A stretch of 64,000 nt of DNA from Sialis fuliginosa (taxonomy: Eukaryota; Arthropoda; Insecta; Megaloptera; Sialidae): contig OY540821.1 of the NCBI GenBank assembly GCA_961205875.1, positions 17,608,001-17,672,000 of the forward strand, read 5' to 3'. The notes under the pieces are model-generated. The model searched no databases. It had not been told where the DNA came from and worked only from the letters and a program-made list of their open reading frames with translations. The first letter of the stretch is position 1. Every line of letters starts with the position of its first letter. Shown one piece after another: positions 11,070 to 22,616 of this stretch. A program made the position numbers and the translations under genes.

Positions 11070-14000
11070 CTGGAAGAATTAAATACACATTTTGATATTT
11101 TTTTCATTTATAAATTTTTTAGGTATGTAATTTCAAAGAGAAATAGTTTAAATTTGGAGAAGTTACTCCTTTATAAATCTTAAATAACCACACAAAATTT
11201 CAAAAGGTTTTACAACATAGTTTCAAAGTTATTATTTTTTAAAATTAATATGGGCTCTTATGACAGAATGGTGTATTTACGGTTAAAGTCCAATAAAACA
11301 CATGGTTCAAGCATCGAGAAAAATCTGAAATTTTCACAACACGTCACTTACATATTTAGCAACAAGTTTCATAAAAAAAATTATACACATACAGAACTAA
11401 ATTGTGAGAAAAAAAATTATTGCTAATAAATATGTAATGATTTGTTTTTATAACATATTTTTTCATATATGTATGTAAGCATATGATGTACTAATATTAT
11501 TATTTTCATTACATTTGTATGTTATTTTTATTTATGTAATTACAATAAAATACTTCTTTTGTTTTTATACCTGACAGATGAATTCAGAATAATTTTTTTT
11601 ATAAAAATTGAAAAGTTACTACGGGTCGATCACAGTAGGATAACACAACAAGGATGGTTAGCTTACCATTAGAAGCTGGGTATTTAGCACCGGCCGATGG
11701 AGCGTAGGCATTGTTGTTGTATCCACCGTGTCCAACATTAGATGGGGCAGAATACGTGGGTGTTTCAGCCACGACGATCGGTTTCTGGACAGCGTATCCA
11801 GCGGTTGGAGAGACGTGGGCTGGACCTGATGCTCCGAAACCTGAACTGGGGGCTCCGTATTGGCCGCTTGGGGCGCCTGCCACTTTGTATGTGTCGGGGT
11901 ATTTTGCTTCACCTTCGTATCTATACAAATTAAATGTATATTATATTTTATGATTTATAAAAAAATATATAAAAAAATACTTTTTTTTAATAATAGTTTA
12001 CCTTTTAAAAAGATAATACTAAATATTGCATTATAAAAAAGTTGATTTTGTTCATACTAGCAGAGTTTACTGGCACCAGTTTTGGATATGACTCCAGTAA
12101 TGGTTATTTTTTAATTAAATGTACTGGATTAGAAATATGTGTTGATATTTGATTACTACCATTTCTGAATATTAATCTATATACATTTAACTGTCTTACA
12201 GCGTGATTTGATCACATGAGGCCAATAGGTGTCAAAATGGTGGACATTTAAACTAATTATTAATTATTATATATACATATTATCATAGCAACTGCTTTAC
12301 ATTGTTTTAAATTTGACGATTCTTTCTTTCATATCTTTTTTAATCATTAGCAAATGTCCATCACTGCGTGCTCATTACTGGTTTTACTTTATTCATTACT
12401 GGAGAAAAAACATAAACAAAATAAAAGGCTATAATTTAAAAAAACAAACTATATTTGCGGACTTTGGTAATTAAATTGATTAAATAAAGAGTTATTTGTT
12501 TTATTAGTAACATAAGTTCATGAAAATTACAAAAAAAGTAAACCTTGCTCTTATAGCGGCCATAACTGGTGCCAGTACCTTATTTAGTACAAAAAAAGTT
12601 TAATCGAATTCTATTTTTTTGTTTTTTAGTCGGTTTTAAAAGTCAAATTATTTTTAAAATAAGTTTTTTTTATAATTTTTATTTTTTAGTGTTCTGTTTG
12701 ACACGGAACATTAAAAAAGTATTGTTTTTAGGGTTACGAAGAAACCCTATTAACTCATTTTGTGATCTGTCCGTCCGTCCGTGCGTCCTTTTTTAATACG
12801 TACTTGACATCAGCGTGGAACCCAGTGCGCCAATCGGCGTAATATGTAACAATCTGTACTCTTCCGTCAGGGAGGTTGACGCGGTATTCTCCTCTGACTG
12901 CGTTTCCGTCGGAAGTCTCTTTACGTCCATAATCGTTTCCGGAATAGTCGTCTTTTACTGCGTATCCGAATTCGTATGATTTTGGCTGGAAAATATTTTT
13001 AAATTGATATGATTAATAATTTTTATTAAATTCAAAAATGTACCTATATAATCTATTATTAACTTTTTATAACTTCATACAATACTGGATAAAATTATTT
13101 AAAAACCATAGCAGTTTAATACCATTTCTAAATATTAATCTATATACATTCAACTGTCTTACAGCGTGATTTCATGACAATCGGCCAATAGGTGTCAAAA
13201 TGGTGGACATTTAAACTAATTATTAATTATTAACATAGCAACTGATTTACATTGTTTCAAATTTCACGATTCTTTTGTGTCGTAGTACTTATCATTAGCA
13301 AGTGTCCATCACTAGTTTTATTTTATCTATTACTGGAGAAAAAAAAACATAAACAAAATAAAAGGCTATAATTTAAAAAAAAAAACAGACTTTGGTAATT
13401 AAATTGATTAAATAAAGAGTTACTTATTTTATTAGTAACATGAGTTCATAATAATTATAAAAAACAAGCCGATTAATCCAAAAAAGCGGCCATAACTGGT
13501 GCCTTTATGTATCGTAATCGAGATGACGTTGCAATAATAAAAAATAATGTGAAAATTAAATTAATTTTTTTTTCAAAGTCCTTGAATTCAATCATATATA
13601 CATTATTTCAAAATCCCCGAAATTACTAAACCTGCCGTCAACCTAACGATCTTCAGTTACACCATTTTGAATAGATCGTGACCATATTGACCCTGTTATA
13701 AATTAATTTAATATATAACAGCAACAATTTTCGCAAGTGAAAGATAGACAGGTTATGTAATGAAAGTGAACTTTTCCCAGGCGTCAAATAGACTGCACCA
13801 TTGTTTTTACTAATGAGAATTTAACAGGAAACCGTGTGGGTAAAATTTAAATTCAATTGTTGTGATTTGTAAATTAAATGCTTGCTAACAGGTTTCAGAA
13901 ACTGCTCTAGATTTTAAGTAAATTTGTAATAAGATATATTTATTGCAATTTTGTTACACCTTTTGGTGCAATTGAATTTTTTTTTTTTAGAATAAGTCAT

Positions 14001-16882
14001 GGGATTTTTTTTAGATTGCTGTTTTAATTAATAGTTTTAATAGCTATGACGTAAATAAAATAAAAAATAATTGAGTCGTTAGGATGAAGTCATATACATG
14101 CCTGTTCAGTTCACCTAGCTTCTAGCTGGGCAGATACGTTTTAATTAATAGTTTTAATAGCTATGACGTAAATAAAATTTAAAAAACAATTGAGTCGTTA
14201 GGTTGAACCCATATACATGTCTGTTCAGTTCACCTAGCTTTTAGCTGGGCAGATACGTTTTAATTAATAGCTATGTCGTAAATAAAATTAAAAACCATTG
14301 AGTCGTTAGGATGAAGTCACATACATGCCTGTTCAGTTTACCTAGCTTCTAGCTGGGCAGATACTTGAGGAATAAAACAAAGTAGTAATTTTAGTGGATT
14401 AAACTTTTAAATGTATTCACAATTTAATAAATTATTTTGTCTTATGAAAGTACTTAAGTACACAAGTTATTAAGTACATATATGTGTGTAAGTAAGTAGT
14501 CGTCCAGTTTTCGCTTATCATAAACTTAGTAGGCTCCCCCCATTTGATTATTATAATATTTAAATCATTTCTCCATGTACCAAACAAAGACAGATATGTA
14601 TATTTTGTAACTCATTTGCTAGATAAAGAACTACTCTTCGTTTATAATATGTAAGTACTCATATATATTTGTGCGATTAAATTATTATGTAATCTATTGA
14701 AAATTATATTTTATTTATAATTTTTTTTAAACATTCTGTATTTCAATATATCAATATTATCAATTCCCGCTACTTTGATTATACATTTTAACATGCACAT
14801 GCTTTTACCTAGCTTTAGCTCCTTATCACCCCTCCCCGCCCCCTCCCGAAAAATTAACAAGTTTCGCCCAGGCATAAAATGATTTTTTTCATGATCGCTA
14901 ACATTTAAAAAAAATATTTTATCGTGTTACTCGAAAGGCTAGTTTTTTTTTGCAGCCAGCTCTCGCTCTAATTAATATATCCCATATTTACCTGATTATC
15001 TTCATGGTTATTATACCCATGGTCGCCGTGACCCCCATGTCCTCCCCCGTTTACCCCATGTCCAGCAGGTTGTGCATACTGTCCTTGTTGACCGCTGAAG
15101 CCTCCTACTGAAGACGGTCCTAGAGGTGCTCCGTACGTAGCTCCAGGTACTCCGTATGCTGTATTAGGTACCGGAGGTTCTGAAGTAGCTAAAGCTAACA
15201 TCAGTAGCGTAGTTAAACTCTGGAATGAAAAAATATTTTTATAATTAAAAATAATTTTTTGGCATTAGCTTATAATAGCTTATAATAATTTTCAATGCGG
15301 TTTTCACTATTGTATTTTATGAAAATCTAAGATTTAACATCAAAAGACTAAAAAAACCTTTATCAAATCGTGTTTTGTTTCCACTGTTCCAACTATCATT
15401 AGGTATATAAAAACAACATTTAAAATATTTTGTCGGACAGTTGGATTATTAAATATTTTGAAATATATATAAAAATTCGCAGTGAACCGTGTGTTGTGGG
15501 CATGTTGGGTGGATATGTCACCAATTTTGTGGATTTTAACCCGGGTAACACCGGGTCCAATGCGCTAGTATTGTATAAAACAAATTTGCCATAAAAATCA
15601 ATTTTTTATCAATAATTTCGATTGTCTGATGCTTGAAACTTACTTAGTACAACCCTGTTTAATTACTTGTATTTATACACAATGAAAATAGATTAATTTC
15701 CTATCAATGTCGTCTTCTATTCCCATACATTTTTTTCTCATCATTTCCTCTAATTATCAATAATAAAAGAACATTCATTTTAATTTTTCTGACAGATCAT
15801 AGCAGCCTTGAATTTTCTTCAAACAATTGGAAAACAAAAGTGCAGCCTACTACGCTCTTGTAACTTGTCAATAGGTATAATTAAAATGTTGGGTTTCAAA
15901 GAAATTGTTCTAAACTTGACATATTTACGGTCCAATTTCGTGTCTATGAAACCTAGCATTAATAAAAAAAATTTAGACCTATCATTAATTAAATGTTTGG
16001 ACCTATCATTAAAAATTGTATGGGTTTGTGATTTCTTTTGTTACTGTTAGTGGCTTTCAACAATATTTATATTTTATAACATTATTGGAAAATTTGTATT
16101 GTTGAATTTTTGTCAAAAAAGTGGTAGTGTGTCTCAAAAAAATGAGCATTTAATGACCTAAATTAAATACTCGCCGAAGGAGTACCTTGTAGTTTAATTT
16201 TAAGAGGTGTCGCAAGGGGGGGATCCCGTTTCCCATTTATGGGAAAATGATTATTTAGTACTAAAGTTGGTATTACTGATTCAATATAACTGTTGGAAAT
16301 TTTTTAAGGACATCATTTTGTAGAAGATAAAATTCTCTACAAAAGTGTCTACAAAGTCATGTCTCTCAATTCAACGTATCAAAAGTTACAGGCATTCAAA
16401 AATAGATAAGTATTTTTTTTAATAAAAGTTTTTTTCATTATCAAAAATTCACTATCAGATTTTAATCAGTACTATAATTTTGTTAACACTCTGTATATTA
16501 CAATCCTAATTCATTTTTTATATAAATCAAATACAAATTACTTTTAAATTTTAATTCAATGATAAAAGTATTTACTAAAAAATCTGTTTACTATCATAAA
16601 ATCTAATTAATTATAAAATTCAATTACATCTACCCCCATAACCCCTTTTTTACATAAAGTTTATAAATAAATTAACCCCCCCCCCTTCAAATTAATGACA
16701 CACTCTATATTTTTTATATTAATCAATATTCCAAAACAAAATCTAAAATTTTCCCCAAACACTTTTTAATGTCACAATTAAAACAGCAAACATTGTTGAC
16801 AAAACAAAAACCAAAATCATAGCAATCACGATCCACTTAAAATGTCACTTTTAAAAATACACACCTTCACAACAAATTTCAT
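10807..16882 (-). CDS. Gene A: pro-resilin-like RR cuticular protein, 5 exons, complete
   Basis: Exons on the minus strand are 16865-16882, 14992-15219, 12804-12985, 11667-11920 and 10807-11069. They join in frame to 945 nt (314 aa). Residues 1-18 are a signal peptide (MKFVVK, then SLTTLLMLALATS, split by a phase-0 intron). Residues 19-82 are rich in Gly, His and Tyr with a TYGAP motif. The chitin-binding RR domain lies at about 86-148, with YEFGYAV, SGNDYG, RGEYRVNLPDGR, YYADWRTGFHADV and then KYEGEA, the usual pro-resilin/RR-2 pattern. The C-terminal ~165 residues are low-complexity Gly/Tyr/Asn/Pro with QYGAP and SYGTP. By family knowledge it is secreted by epidermis and binds chitin; elastic function is inference. 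A TATA box lies at 16959-16966. Repeats occupy the introns. Confidence 0.9.
11127..11425 (-). repeat. Two-copy dispersed repeat in gene A intron 4
   Basis: Reverse complement of 57381-57680 over about 300 bp. The shared blocks include GGGCTCTTATGACAGAATGG (57381 copy diverged by 1-2 bases) and ACGGTTAAAGTCCAATAAAA. It is non-coding. Confidence 0.8.
11667..11920 (-). CDS. Gene A exon 4
   Basis: 254 nt from acceptor TTTGTATAG to donor GTAAGC. It encodes YEGEAKYPDTYKVAG and then Ala/Gly/Pro/Ser-rich sequence with QYGAP and VQKPIVVAETP. Phase matches both neighbours. Confidence 0.9.
12065..12583 (-). mobile_element. F1 MITE, near full length, in gene A intron 3
   Basis: Both ends are present: ACTGGCACCAGT at 12069 and ACTGGTGCCAGTACCTTA ending near 12582. 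All internal F1 landmarks are present in order. This is one of the most complete copies. Confidence 0.9.
12584..12803. repeat. Transposon fragment with GTCCGTCCGTC run
   Basis: The TTAGGGTTACGAAGAAACCC and CTGTCCGTCCGTCCGTGCGT pattern resembles the 'gggttccgtag' family near 8380. It abuts gene A exon 3. Confidence 0.5.
12804..12985 (-). CDS. Gene A exon 3, RR domain
   Basis: 182 nt from acceptor TTTTCCAG to donor GTACGT. It encodes nearly the whole RR domain (YEFGYAV to GFHADV). It ends in phase 2, and exon 4 supplies the last base of the Lys codon. Confidence 0.93.
13119..13507 (-). mobile_element. F1 MITE copy in gene A intron 2
   Basis: 5'-truncated F1 in minus orientation, running from ACCATTTCTAAATATTAATC to GCGGCCATAACTGGTGCCTT, with small internal deletions around the GTGTCGTAGTACTT block. 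Confidence 0.88.
13508..14020. other. Gene A intron 2, nothing recognised
   Basis: AT-rich intronic DNA with no repeat match or conserved motif seen. Confidence 0.4.
14021..14363. repeat. Three tandem units of 108-118 bp in gene A intron 2
   Basis: Units start at 14021, 14138 and 14256 with GTTTTAATTAATAG and end CTAGCTGGGCAGATAC. The third has lost about 10 bp near its start. The CTGTTCAGTT and TTGAGTCGTTAGG blocks are kept in all three. Confidence 0.9.
14500..14700 (+). repeat. Two-copy dispersed repeat (partner 56338-56520)
   Basis: Shared blocks are CATTTGATTATTATAATATT, CCAAACAAAGACAGATA and ATAAAGAACTACTCTTCGTT. Same strand in both copies; non-coding. Confidence 0.75.
14992..15219 (-). 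CDS. Gene A exon 2
   Basis: 76 codons, phase 0 at both ends. It starts after acceptor TTCCAG with the rest of the signal peptide and continues through a Gly/His/Tyr-rich stretch (GHGGHGDHGYNN) to CAG and donor GTAAAT. Confidence 0.9.
15220..16864. other. Gene A intron 1, no further element recognised
   Basis: 1.6 kb of AT-rich intron, with a C-run near 16677. The 80-codon open frame at 15808-16050 lacks coding character. No repeat match was seen except for general AT-richness. Confidence 0.45.
16865..16882 (-). CDS. Gene A exon 1 (start)
   Basis: ATG at 16882-16880 encodes MKFVVK, followed by donor GTGTGT (16864-16859). The phase-0 end joins exon 2 to complete a hydrophobic signal peptide, which decides this start. 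The TATA box lies about 80 bp upstream. Confidence 0.85.
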
Positions 16883-16920
16883 TTTGAAGTTGGTATCACT
16901 GATCTGCCTCTAGCAACAAA

Positions 16921-16966
16921 CTGTAATGATCTAATGCTAATGAAGAAAAAAACATCGTCTTTTATA
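16921..16966 (-). promoter_or_regulatory. Gene A core promoter
   Basis: TATAAAAG reads on the minus strand at 16966-16959. Arthropod initiator-like TCATT sequences lie 25 and 39 nt downstream (A at 16941 or 16927). The ATG at 16882 leaves a 5' UTR of roughly 45-60 nt. A small GC-richer patch at about 17035-17100 lies just upstream. Confidence 0.7.
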
Positions 16967-17252
16967 CCCGCAGTCACAATTATTTGTCAATCTTTTGTTT
17001 TATTAAATAATTGTATCACATTTACTTTTACTGAATCGTTCGCTAATTTCCGCGATAGTTCGGGCACTTTCGTCTCGTAAACACGCAGACTAGATCGGAT
17101 ATTTTTTGATTTTGTGTAAATTTATTCAATGAAATAATTTAAATTATATTTATTTTCCGAAATTGACAATAATGGATTATGTAACTCTCGCATGCTTTTG
17201 TTTTATATATATTATTTTATAATGTTGGTTTTCTGTGTCAGTAGGTGAATAG

Positions 17253-17700
17253 GCATGATCCTAATTTTTAAAAACTATTCTATGATGATCTTATTTCCAA
17301 AAAAATACTTATTTCTGCAGAAAATAAAGGTTTAATCACAAAAATTGTCATGGCGCATATTTGTGACGTCACGCCTATGTAAACACTCCTTGTCAACTAT
17401 AATAAATCCTTGTTCCATCGCTAACGTTTCTCGGTTTTAGTTTTGGTAACACAAAACTGAGCAAATTGATAATTTAAAACCACAAAATAATTTATAAACA
17501 GTGCAGATATTAATCAAACAAAAATGATGTTTACTTAGCCGTGACGTCATCCACTTTATCTAACATGGCGGATTGCTGTATTTCGTGTTTTTATTTTAAC
17601 AAAAATCATATTAATCTTGCTTTTAATATAAAAATAAATACATTTTTTAGAATCTTTTTAACCTATTTCATTATTTAAAATCATAATTTCAGTGATACTT
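17253..17700 (+). repeat. TGACGTCA-bearing duplicated segment, copy 1 (upstream of gene A)
   Basis: About 450 bp shared, same strand, with 49238-49712. It contains palindromic TGACGTCA at 17364-17371 and 17542-17549, the consensus for CREB/ATF-type bZIP factors, and AACATGGCGGATTGCTG. It lies about 290-740 bp upstream of gene A's TATA box. Whether it is a transposon or a regulatory duplication is unresolved. Confidence 0.75.
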
Positions 17701-17734
17701 TGTTACTGGCATCATGCCTATAATATTGTTAGCA

Positions 17735-17850
17735 GTGCCGGCCTTAGGGTTGGGGGGTGGGGGGGGGGCAGGGTGAAGCTATATTTAAAAACAAAAAAGT
17801 TGGAGTCTGCAGAATCTCACGGAGCTGAGATATAACTTCTGTATCAGAAG
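17735..17850 (+). mobile_element. F3 element fragment (left end and satellite-like part)
   Basis: CAGTGCCGGCCTTAGGG matches the F3 terminus. A long G-run follows, then AAGCTATATTTAAAAA and GGAGCTGAGATATAA, related to the satellite-like unit. The right part is missing. Confidence 0.65.
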
Positions 17851-18241
17851 GAGACTCTATCTTGTCGTTGTACATGACATTATTATCCAATATTTAATAT
17901 TGTAAATCGTACTGGTAGTACCAACCTATAAAAATTAAATAAAGTGCGTATTTTCATATTAATTGCAGTATAAAATTTTCAGTAATTATCCGAAAGTTGA
18001 TATTAACATGAAAAATTATATGTTTTCATTTATTTTCATTTTCTTCACGTACTTTATGAATTATTATTACGATACTTGATGTCAAATGAAAGTAAAAATG
18101 GTTATTTTTTCTACTTTCTGAAAATTACTATGTATACATGTAAATATGATACATAATATATTACATAAAATGTCATTTATATGTATATCAGGCAATTGTA
18201 TATATATAAATATATTATATACTTAATGATCTGTTATATTG
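17851..18241. other. Intergenic, nothing recognised
   Basis: AT-rich spacer with a TATATA-rich stretch near 18195. No gene. Confidence 0.4.
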
Positions 18242-18699
18242 TAAGGTAATGGCAAGGACCCCATTTTTAATTAAATGTACTGAATTAGAAATATGTGTTG
18301 ATATTTGATTACTACCATTTCTGAATATTGATCTATATACATTTAACTGTCTTACAGCGTGATTTGATCACATGAGGCCAATAGATGTCAAAATGGTGGA
18401 CATTTAAACTAATTATTATATTATCATAGCAACTGCTTTACATTGTTTCAAATTTTATATCTTTTGTGTCGTATTACTTATCACTAGCAAGTGTCCATCA
18501 CTGCGTGCTCATTACTGGTTTAACTTTATCCTTTACTGGAGAAAAAACATAAACAAAATAAAAGGCTATAATTAAAAAAAACAGACTGGTAATTAAATTG
18601 ATTAAATAAAGAGTTACTTGTTTTATTAGTAATATAAGTTCATGAGAATTACAAAAAAAAAAACTCTTATAGCGGCCATAACTGGTGCCTTTACCTTAT
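18242..18699 (-). mobile_element. F1 MITE copy with both ends
   Basis: Starts TAAGGTAATGGC and ends AACTGGTGCCTTTACCTTA. The interior is complete apart from a deletion near the ATTATTAATTATT block. Confidence 0.9.
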
Positions 18700-19090
18700 G
18701 TATAAATTAATAAATTTGACATAAAAATGTAACCGAGTAATTAATTAAGTTTATTTTAGTTTTAATTTAATTGCATTTTCCTGGATTACAAAAGAAAAAG
18801 TAAGACACTGCAAGAATTTAGTAGACTATTTTTTATTTACTAATAAAAAGTAATTCTTTAGTTTTCGCATTTGCTATAATTGGTACCTGTATCAATGTAC
18901 ACAGGTATATAATTTTATTATCCAATCTAGAGATAAAGTTAAATTGCAGTAACTTGAGAAAGGCACTCACTTTTGTTTCTAGTAAGAATTTTTTTATATT
19001 GTGGATTTCTCTAGGGATTAAAAACAACGTGCATTTTTATAGTTTCGCTCTGTCCGTCTGTCTATATAAATTTTATATGAAGATTGATAA
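18700..19090. other. Intergenic, nothing recognised
   Basis: AT-rich. The open frame at 18833-19027 (minus) has no domain signature. A short TCCGTCTGTCTATATAAATT transposon-like motif lies near 19050. Confidence 0.4.
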
Positions 19091-19373
19091 CATGCTTTTT
19101 GAAATGCCGCCTCGAAACTAACTGATAAATTTTAAATTAATCAATAGTCTTTTGTTTTAAACTTTAATAAAGTAAGCATCCTAGATAAAATTATAATAAT
19201 ATTTTTTAGCAGATATAAATTTGAAAACAAAATACTAATGACTATTTTATTAAATTTTGTGGCGGCATTTAAAAATGCACCAATCACACATCGTTAAGTT
19301 TGACCAAAGGCTACTACAACACTTCTTATTGCCCCCATGTTATATTTCCTATGTCTTAATCAACATAAATATA
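19091..19373 (+). mobile_element. F2 MITE copy, ends eroded
   Basis: It carries TTTGAAATGCCGCCTCGAAA, GTAAGCATCCTAGATAAAAT, GGCGGCATTT and CTATGTCTTAATCAAC in the family order. Both extreme termini are lost. Confidence 0.85.
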
Positions 19374-19741
19374 CAATTCTTCATATTTCCTTATTAGTTT
19401 GACATAAATGTAACAACTACATATATTACAGTAACGTATAAAAACACACAAATGTTTTTACCCATACGTTTCATGATGTTAAAGTAACCATAATAAGATT
19501 TTATCTGCTTGCAAATAATAATGAAGTCTATAACAACAGCCAAAGTACAAGAAAAATTGTGTATATATTGTAATTAAACCATGTGATCTTTTTTTACATG
19601 TTCACATACATTATTATTTAAATGTATGGATACAGTTTCAACCTAGTTTTATTAAAACACTTGTTCTCATACTTGTATATACTTTTGAAACGGTTTCTGC
19701 TACTTTTATTCAACAAAATTAAAAATATGGTTATTTCAAAA

Positions 19742-19935
19742 TTTCGGTATTTTTAATTAAATGTACTGATTAAAATATATGAGTTTTAATTTGTTTTTAA
19801 AAGGGGAAGGAGGTCGCGAGGGTCTTTGGGTGTGTGATAGTCTTAAAGATAATAGTGTAAGCTACATTTAAAAAAAATATTGAGTCTGTAGGAGAAAAAA
19901 CATATACAAAATAAAAGGCTATAATTTAAATTCCA
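19742..19935 (-). mobile_element. Chimeric F1 MITE with satellite-like unit inside
   Basis: Outer parts are F1: TTTTTAATTAAATGTACTGA at the left, and GAGAAAAAACAT with AAAATAAAAGGCTATAATTT at the right. The middle (about 19775-19890) is not F1. It matches the reverse complement of the satellite monomer: GAGTTTTAATTTGTTTTTAA, GGGAAGGAGG and AAAGATAATAGTGTAAGCTA. Confidence 0.8.
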
Positions 19936-20829
19936 TTTTATTATTCTAAAAAAAAACTATAATTTTTAACCAAAATGTTAAAAATTAATATGACATAAAT
20001 TAACGTTTTTTTATCCAGTATTTATTTATTTCGTAATTACCAAAAACTATATTATTTATGGAACAATACCTCACAAGGAAATAAACAGTTAAATATTATT
20101 TCAATAATAATTTACATCACGCTTTATAAATATTTATCACAATAATTAAACAGCAATTTGGATATTAAGAGGTTTGCAATTGTTATTGTTACAGATTGCA
20201 CCCAGAGACAATTAGTTTGGGAGTCGAATAAGCGTGGTAATAATTGAATCAGAGATAGAAAGAACTAACAATTAAAAATAATACAGCTGTGATGTAAACG
20301 CGAAAAGGTATAGAAATATACAGACCCGGTTTTAATTATTTTATACATATTATATTACAAACAGTGCTAGTTAGAAAAAAATGTTATACATAGAAGTTGT
20401 AGAGAATAATATTTTCTATAAGTTGTATAAAAAAAATTGTATATATGTTTACGTAAAGGGCAGTAAGGTGTAAAAAGTAAAAACGATGTTTTTGATTTTT
20501 TTAAACTGAATTAAATTTATTTAGCGACCAATGATAAGTCACATGACTTAATTATAAGTCATTTGAGTGTAATTTTAGTTTATAAAAATGCCTAAATTGA
20601 GTGACTTACTGTCTTTTATTTCTGGAAATTTAAAAGCAATAAGAAAAATGTCATTTCGAAATTATAAGAAGAATTGTACGCATATTTTTCAGTGATGACT
20701 TACTCGAAACAAATTCTAGAGTCTTAGGCTTTCTAACAGTGAAAGTCCTATAAAAATCCGTTCAGTGTTTTTTATTTTAGTCGAGAAAAACATACATTTT
20801 AAGATTTAAATAAAATCTATGGATCTTGA
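19936..20829. other. Intergenic, nothing recognised
   Basis: AT-rich spacer without a gene. No repeat match was made by eye. Confidence 0.4.
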
Positions 20830-20898
20830 CTTCTGGGTGTAAGCCGCGTCGATTTGGTCGTGTTATCGACCAACGTTTCGTCACAACACACAGAAGTC
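20830..20898. repeat. Short element with CTTCTGGGTGTAAG end
   Basis: It opens with the same CTTCTGGGTGTAAG as the hairpin element at 25301 and closes with an imperfect inverted end ACACACAGAAG. ATCGACCAACGTTTCGTCAC lies inside. Confidence 0.5.
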
Positions 20899-21442
20899 TA
20901 GATCCGTATCAAGATCACCGCGGAAGCCTCAAGACTTAAGTAAAAATCCTTCAAACTTTCTAGTTTAGGAATTTAAATTTATTTTTATCAAATGGTAGTT
21001 TTTAACGCCAGCTCTGAAGATGGGCAGGTGTCTTTTATCTGACCTCGTAGAAGTTAAATAACTGATGCGTGTCGCCCGCCAATTAGACGTGTTGTTGTTG
21101 CAGCATCTTCGAAAGGATCTAGATTACTCCCACAGAGAAAATTGTGATTAATCGTTTGGCGTCATGTCTATCATGATCTTAGATCATTAATACGGTGGAA
21201 AGCTATCTTTCAGTTTTCACAACTTTTACATATACATTTGTTTTAATAATTAAAAAACTTAAAAGGTTTTTTGTTTATGTGTCTTTTGGACATCATCTTC
21301 ACGAGATGGTTGTTAAAATTATATTAATTCTAATACGTCGTAACCCTAAGAACTTTGGAAAATGAATAGAAATAAATAGAAAAGTAGTATTTTTTTAAAA
21401 TGTTCTTTTTGAAGTAGTTCCGGAAAAAATAACATTTCTATA
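20899..21442. other. Intergenic, GC-richer stretch of unknown origin
   Basis: 21000-21240 is less AT-rich than its surroundings (CTCTGAAGATGGGCAGGTG, GTCGCCCGCCAATTAGACG). It may be an old retroelement piece. No open frame. Confidence 0.35.
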
Positions 21443-21904
21443 TAAGATACTGGCACCAGTTATGGCCGCTATAAGAACAAGGTTACTGTTTTCTTTATCT
21501 TTTTTATAATTCTCATGAACTCATGTTACTAATAAAACAAGTAACTCTTTATTTAATCAATTTAATTACCAAAGTCTGTTTTTTATTTTGTTTATATTTT
21601 TTCTCCAGTAAGTAAAACCAGTAATGAGCACGCAGTGATGGACACTTGCTAATGATAAGTACTACGACACAAAAGAATCGTCAAATTTGATACAATATAA
21701 AGCAGTTGCTGTGATAATATAATAATTAATAAATAAATTAATTTAAATGTCCACCATTTTGACACCTATTGGCCTCATGTCATCAAATCACGCTGTAAGA
21801 CAGTTAAATGTATGTAGATTAATATTCAGAAATGGTAGTAATCAAATATCAACAAATATTTCTAATTCAGTACTTTAGTTTAATAACTGGGGTCATATCC
21901 AATA
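21443..21904 (+). mobile_element. F1 MITE copy
   Basis: Plus orientation, from TAAGATACTGGCACCAGT to about ACTGGGGTCATATCCAA. The right terminal ACTGGTGCC is missing. Confidence 0.88.
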
Positions 21905-22193
21905 GCAAATTAAAATTCTAGATATTTCAACATTACGAGATAACAATCAATTCTGGACCCTTCGTGATTTTCTTCTATAATTCAAAACAAAATTAGGTCG
22001 AAATTATTGGAAAATGTTCGTAGGTTAGTTTCCTAACCAGGAAATATAAGGTTTCGTATTACCATAGAATTAAGATATTGTCTCTAATTTCTTCATAACA
22101 ATTACATTTTAATAAGAAGCAATAATATTATTTACATAACAATAGCATACCGAAATTATACCGAATTTGTTTATGGCATAATCATTAAAAAAA

Positions 22194-22272
22194 ATGGGTG
22201 TGAGTGTGTCGAGATGCACAGTCGAGGGAATGACGTGAATACGTAGCAGTGGGGGTAAATAAAACTCAGACT
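22194..22272 (+). repeat. Two-copy block 'gtcgagatgcacagtcgag' (partner 33328-33405)
   Basis: GTGTCGAGATGCACAGTCGA followed by GGGA.TG.CGTGAATACGTG is shared with 33340-33400. In both copies a GAAATCGTGGAAATA-like block follows 150-230 bp later. Confidence 0.7.
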
Positions 22273-22312
22273 AGTATTGTATTTCTTATGATTCGTACGA
22301 AAATTAAAACAA

Positions 22313-22571
22313 TTAATTAATATTTACAAACAAAATTTACTTTTTATTTTTTATACAATTTAAAAAACTTTAATAAAAAAATTAAAAACGTTACTGCGTA
22401 GAGAATATATTCTTATATACTGTTAAATTTTTTTAATTCAGTTTTAATGAATATTTACAGGCGAAATCGTGAAAATACGAAATTTACTTTTAATTTTTTT
22501 ATTCAATTTAAAAAACTTTAATAAAAAAATTAAAAACGTTACTACGTAGAAAATATATTCTAATATACTGT
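22313..22571 (+). repeat. Two tandem units of ~130 bp
   Basis: TTAATAAAAAAATTAAAAAC with CGTTAC.(G/A)CGTAGA(G/A)AATA occurs twice (22313-22445 and 22446-22571). A related inverted copy lies near 29310-29420. Confidence 0.75.
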
Positions 22572-22572
22572 T

Positions 22573-22616
22573 TTATCCAACACTGGGGTATGTTCCAAGA
22601 CTGGTGCCAGTATTGG
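22573..22616 (+). repeat. Solo F1 MITE end
   Basis: ACTGGGGTATGTTCCAAGAC then TGGTGCCAGTATTGG, as at 6952. Confidence 0.6.

Noticed and set aside
11658-11953. Alternative frames overlapping gene A exon 4
   Set aside because: Out-of-frame shadows. The spliced RR gene explains the region with correct phases at both ends.
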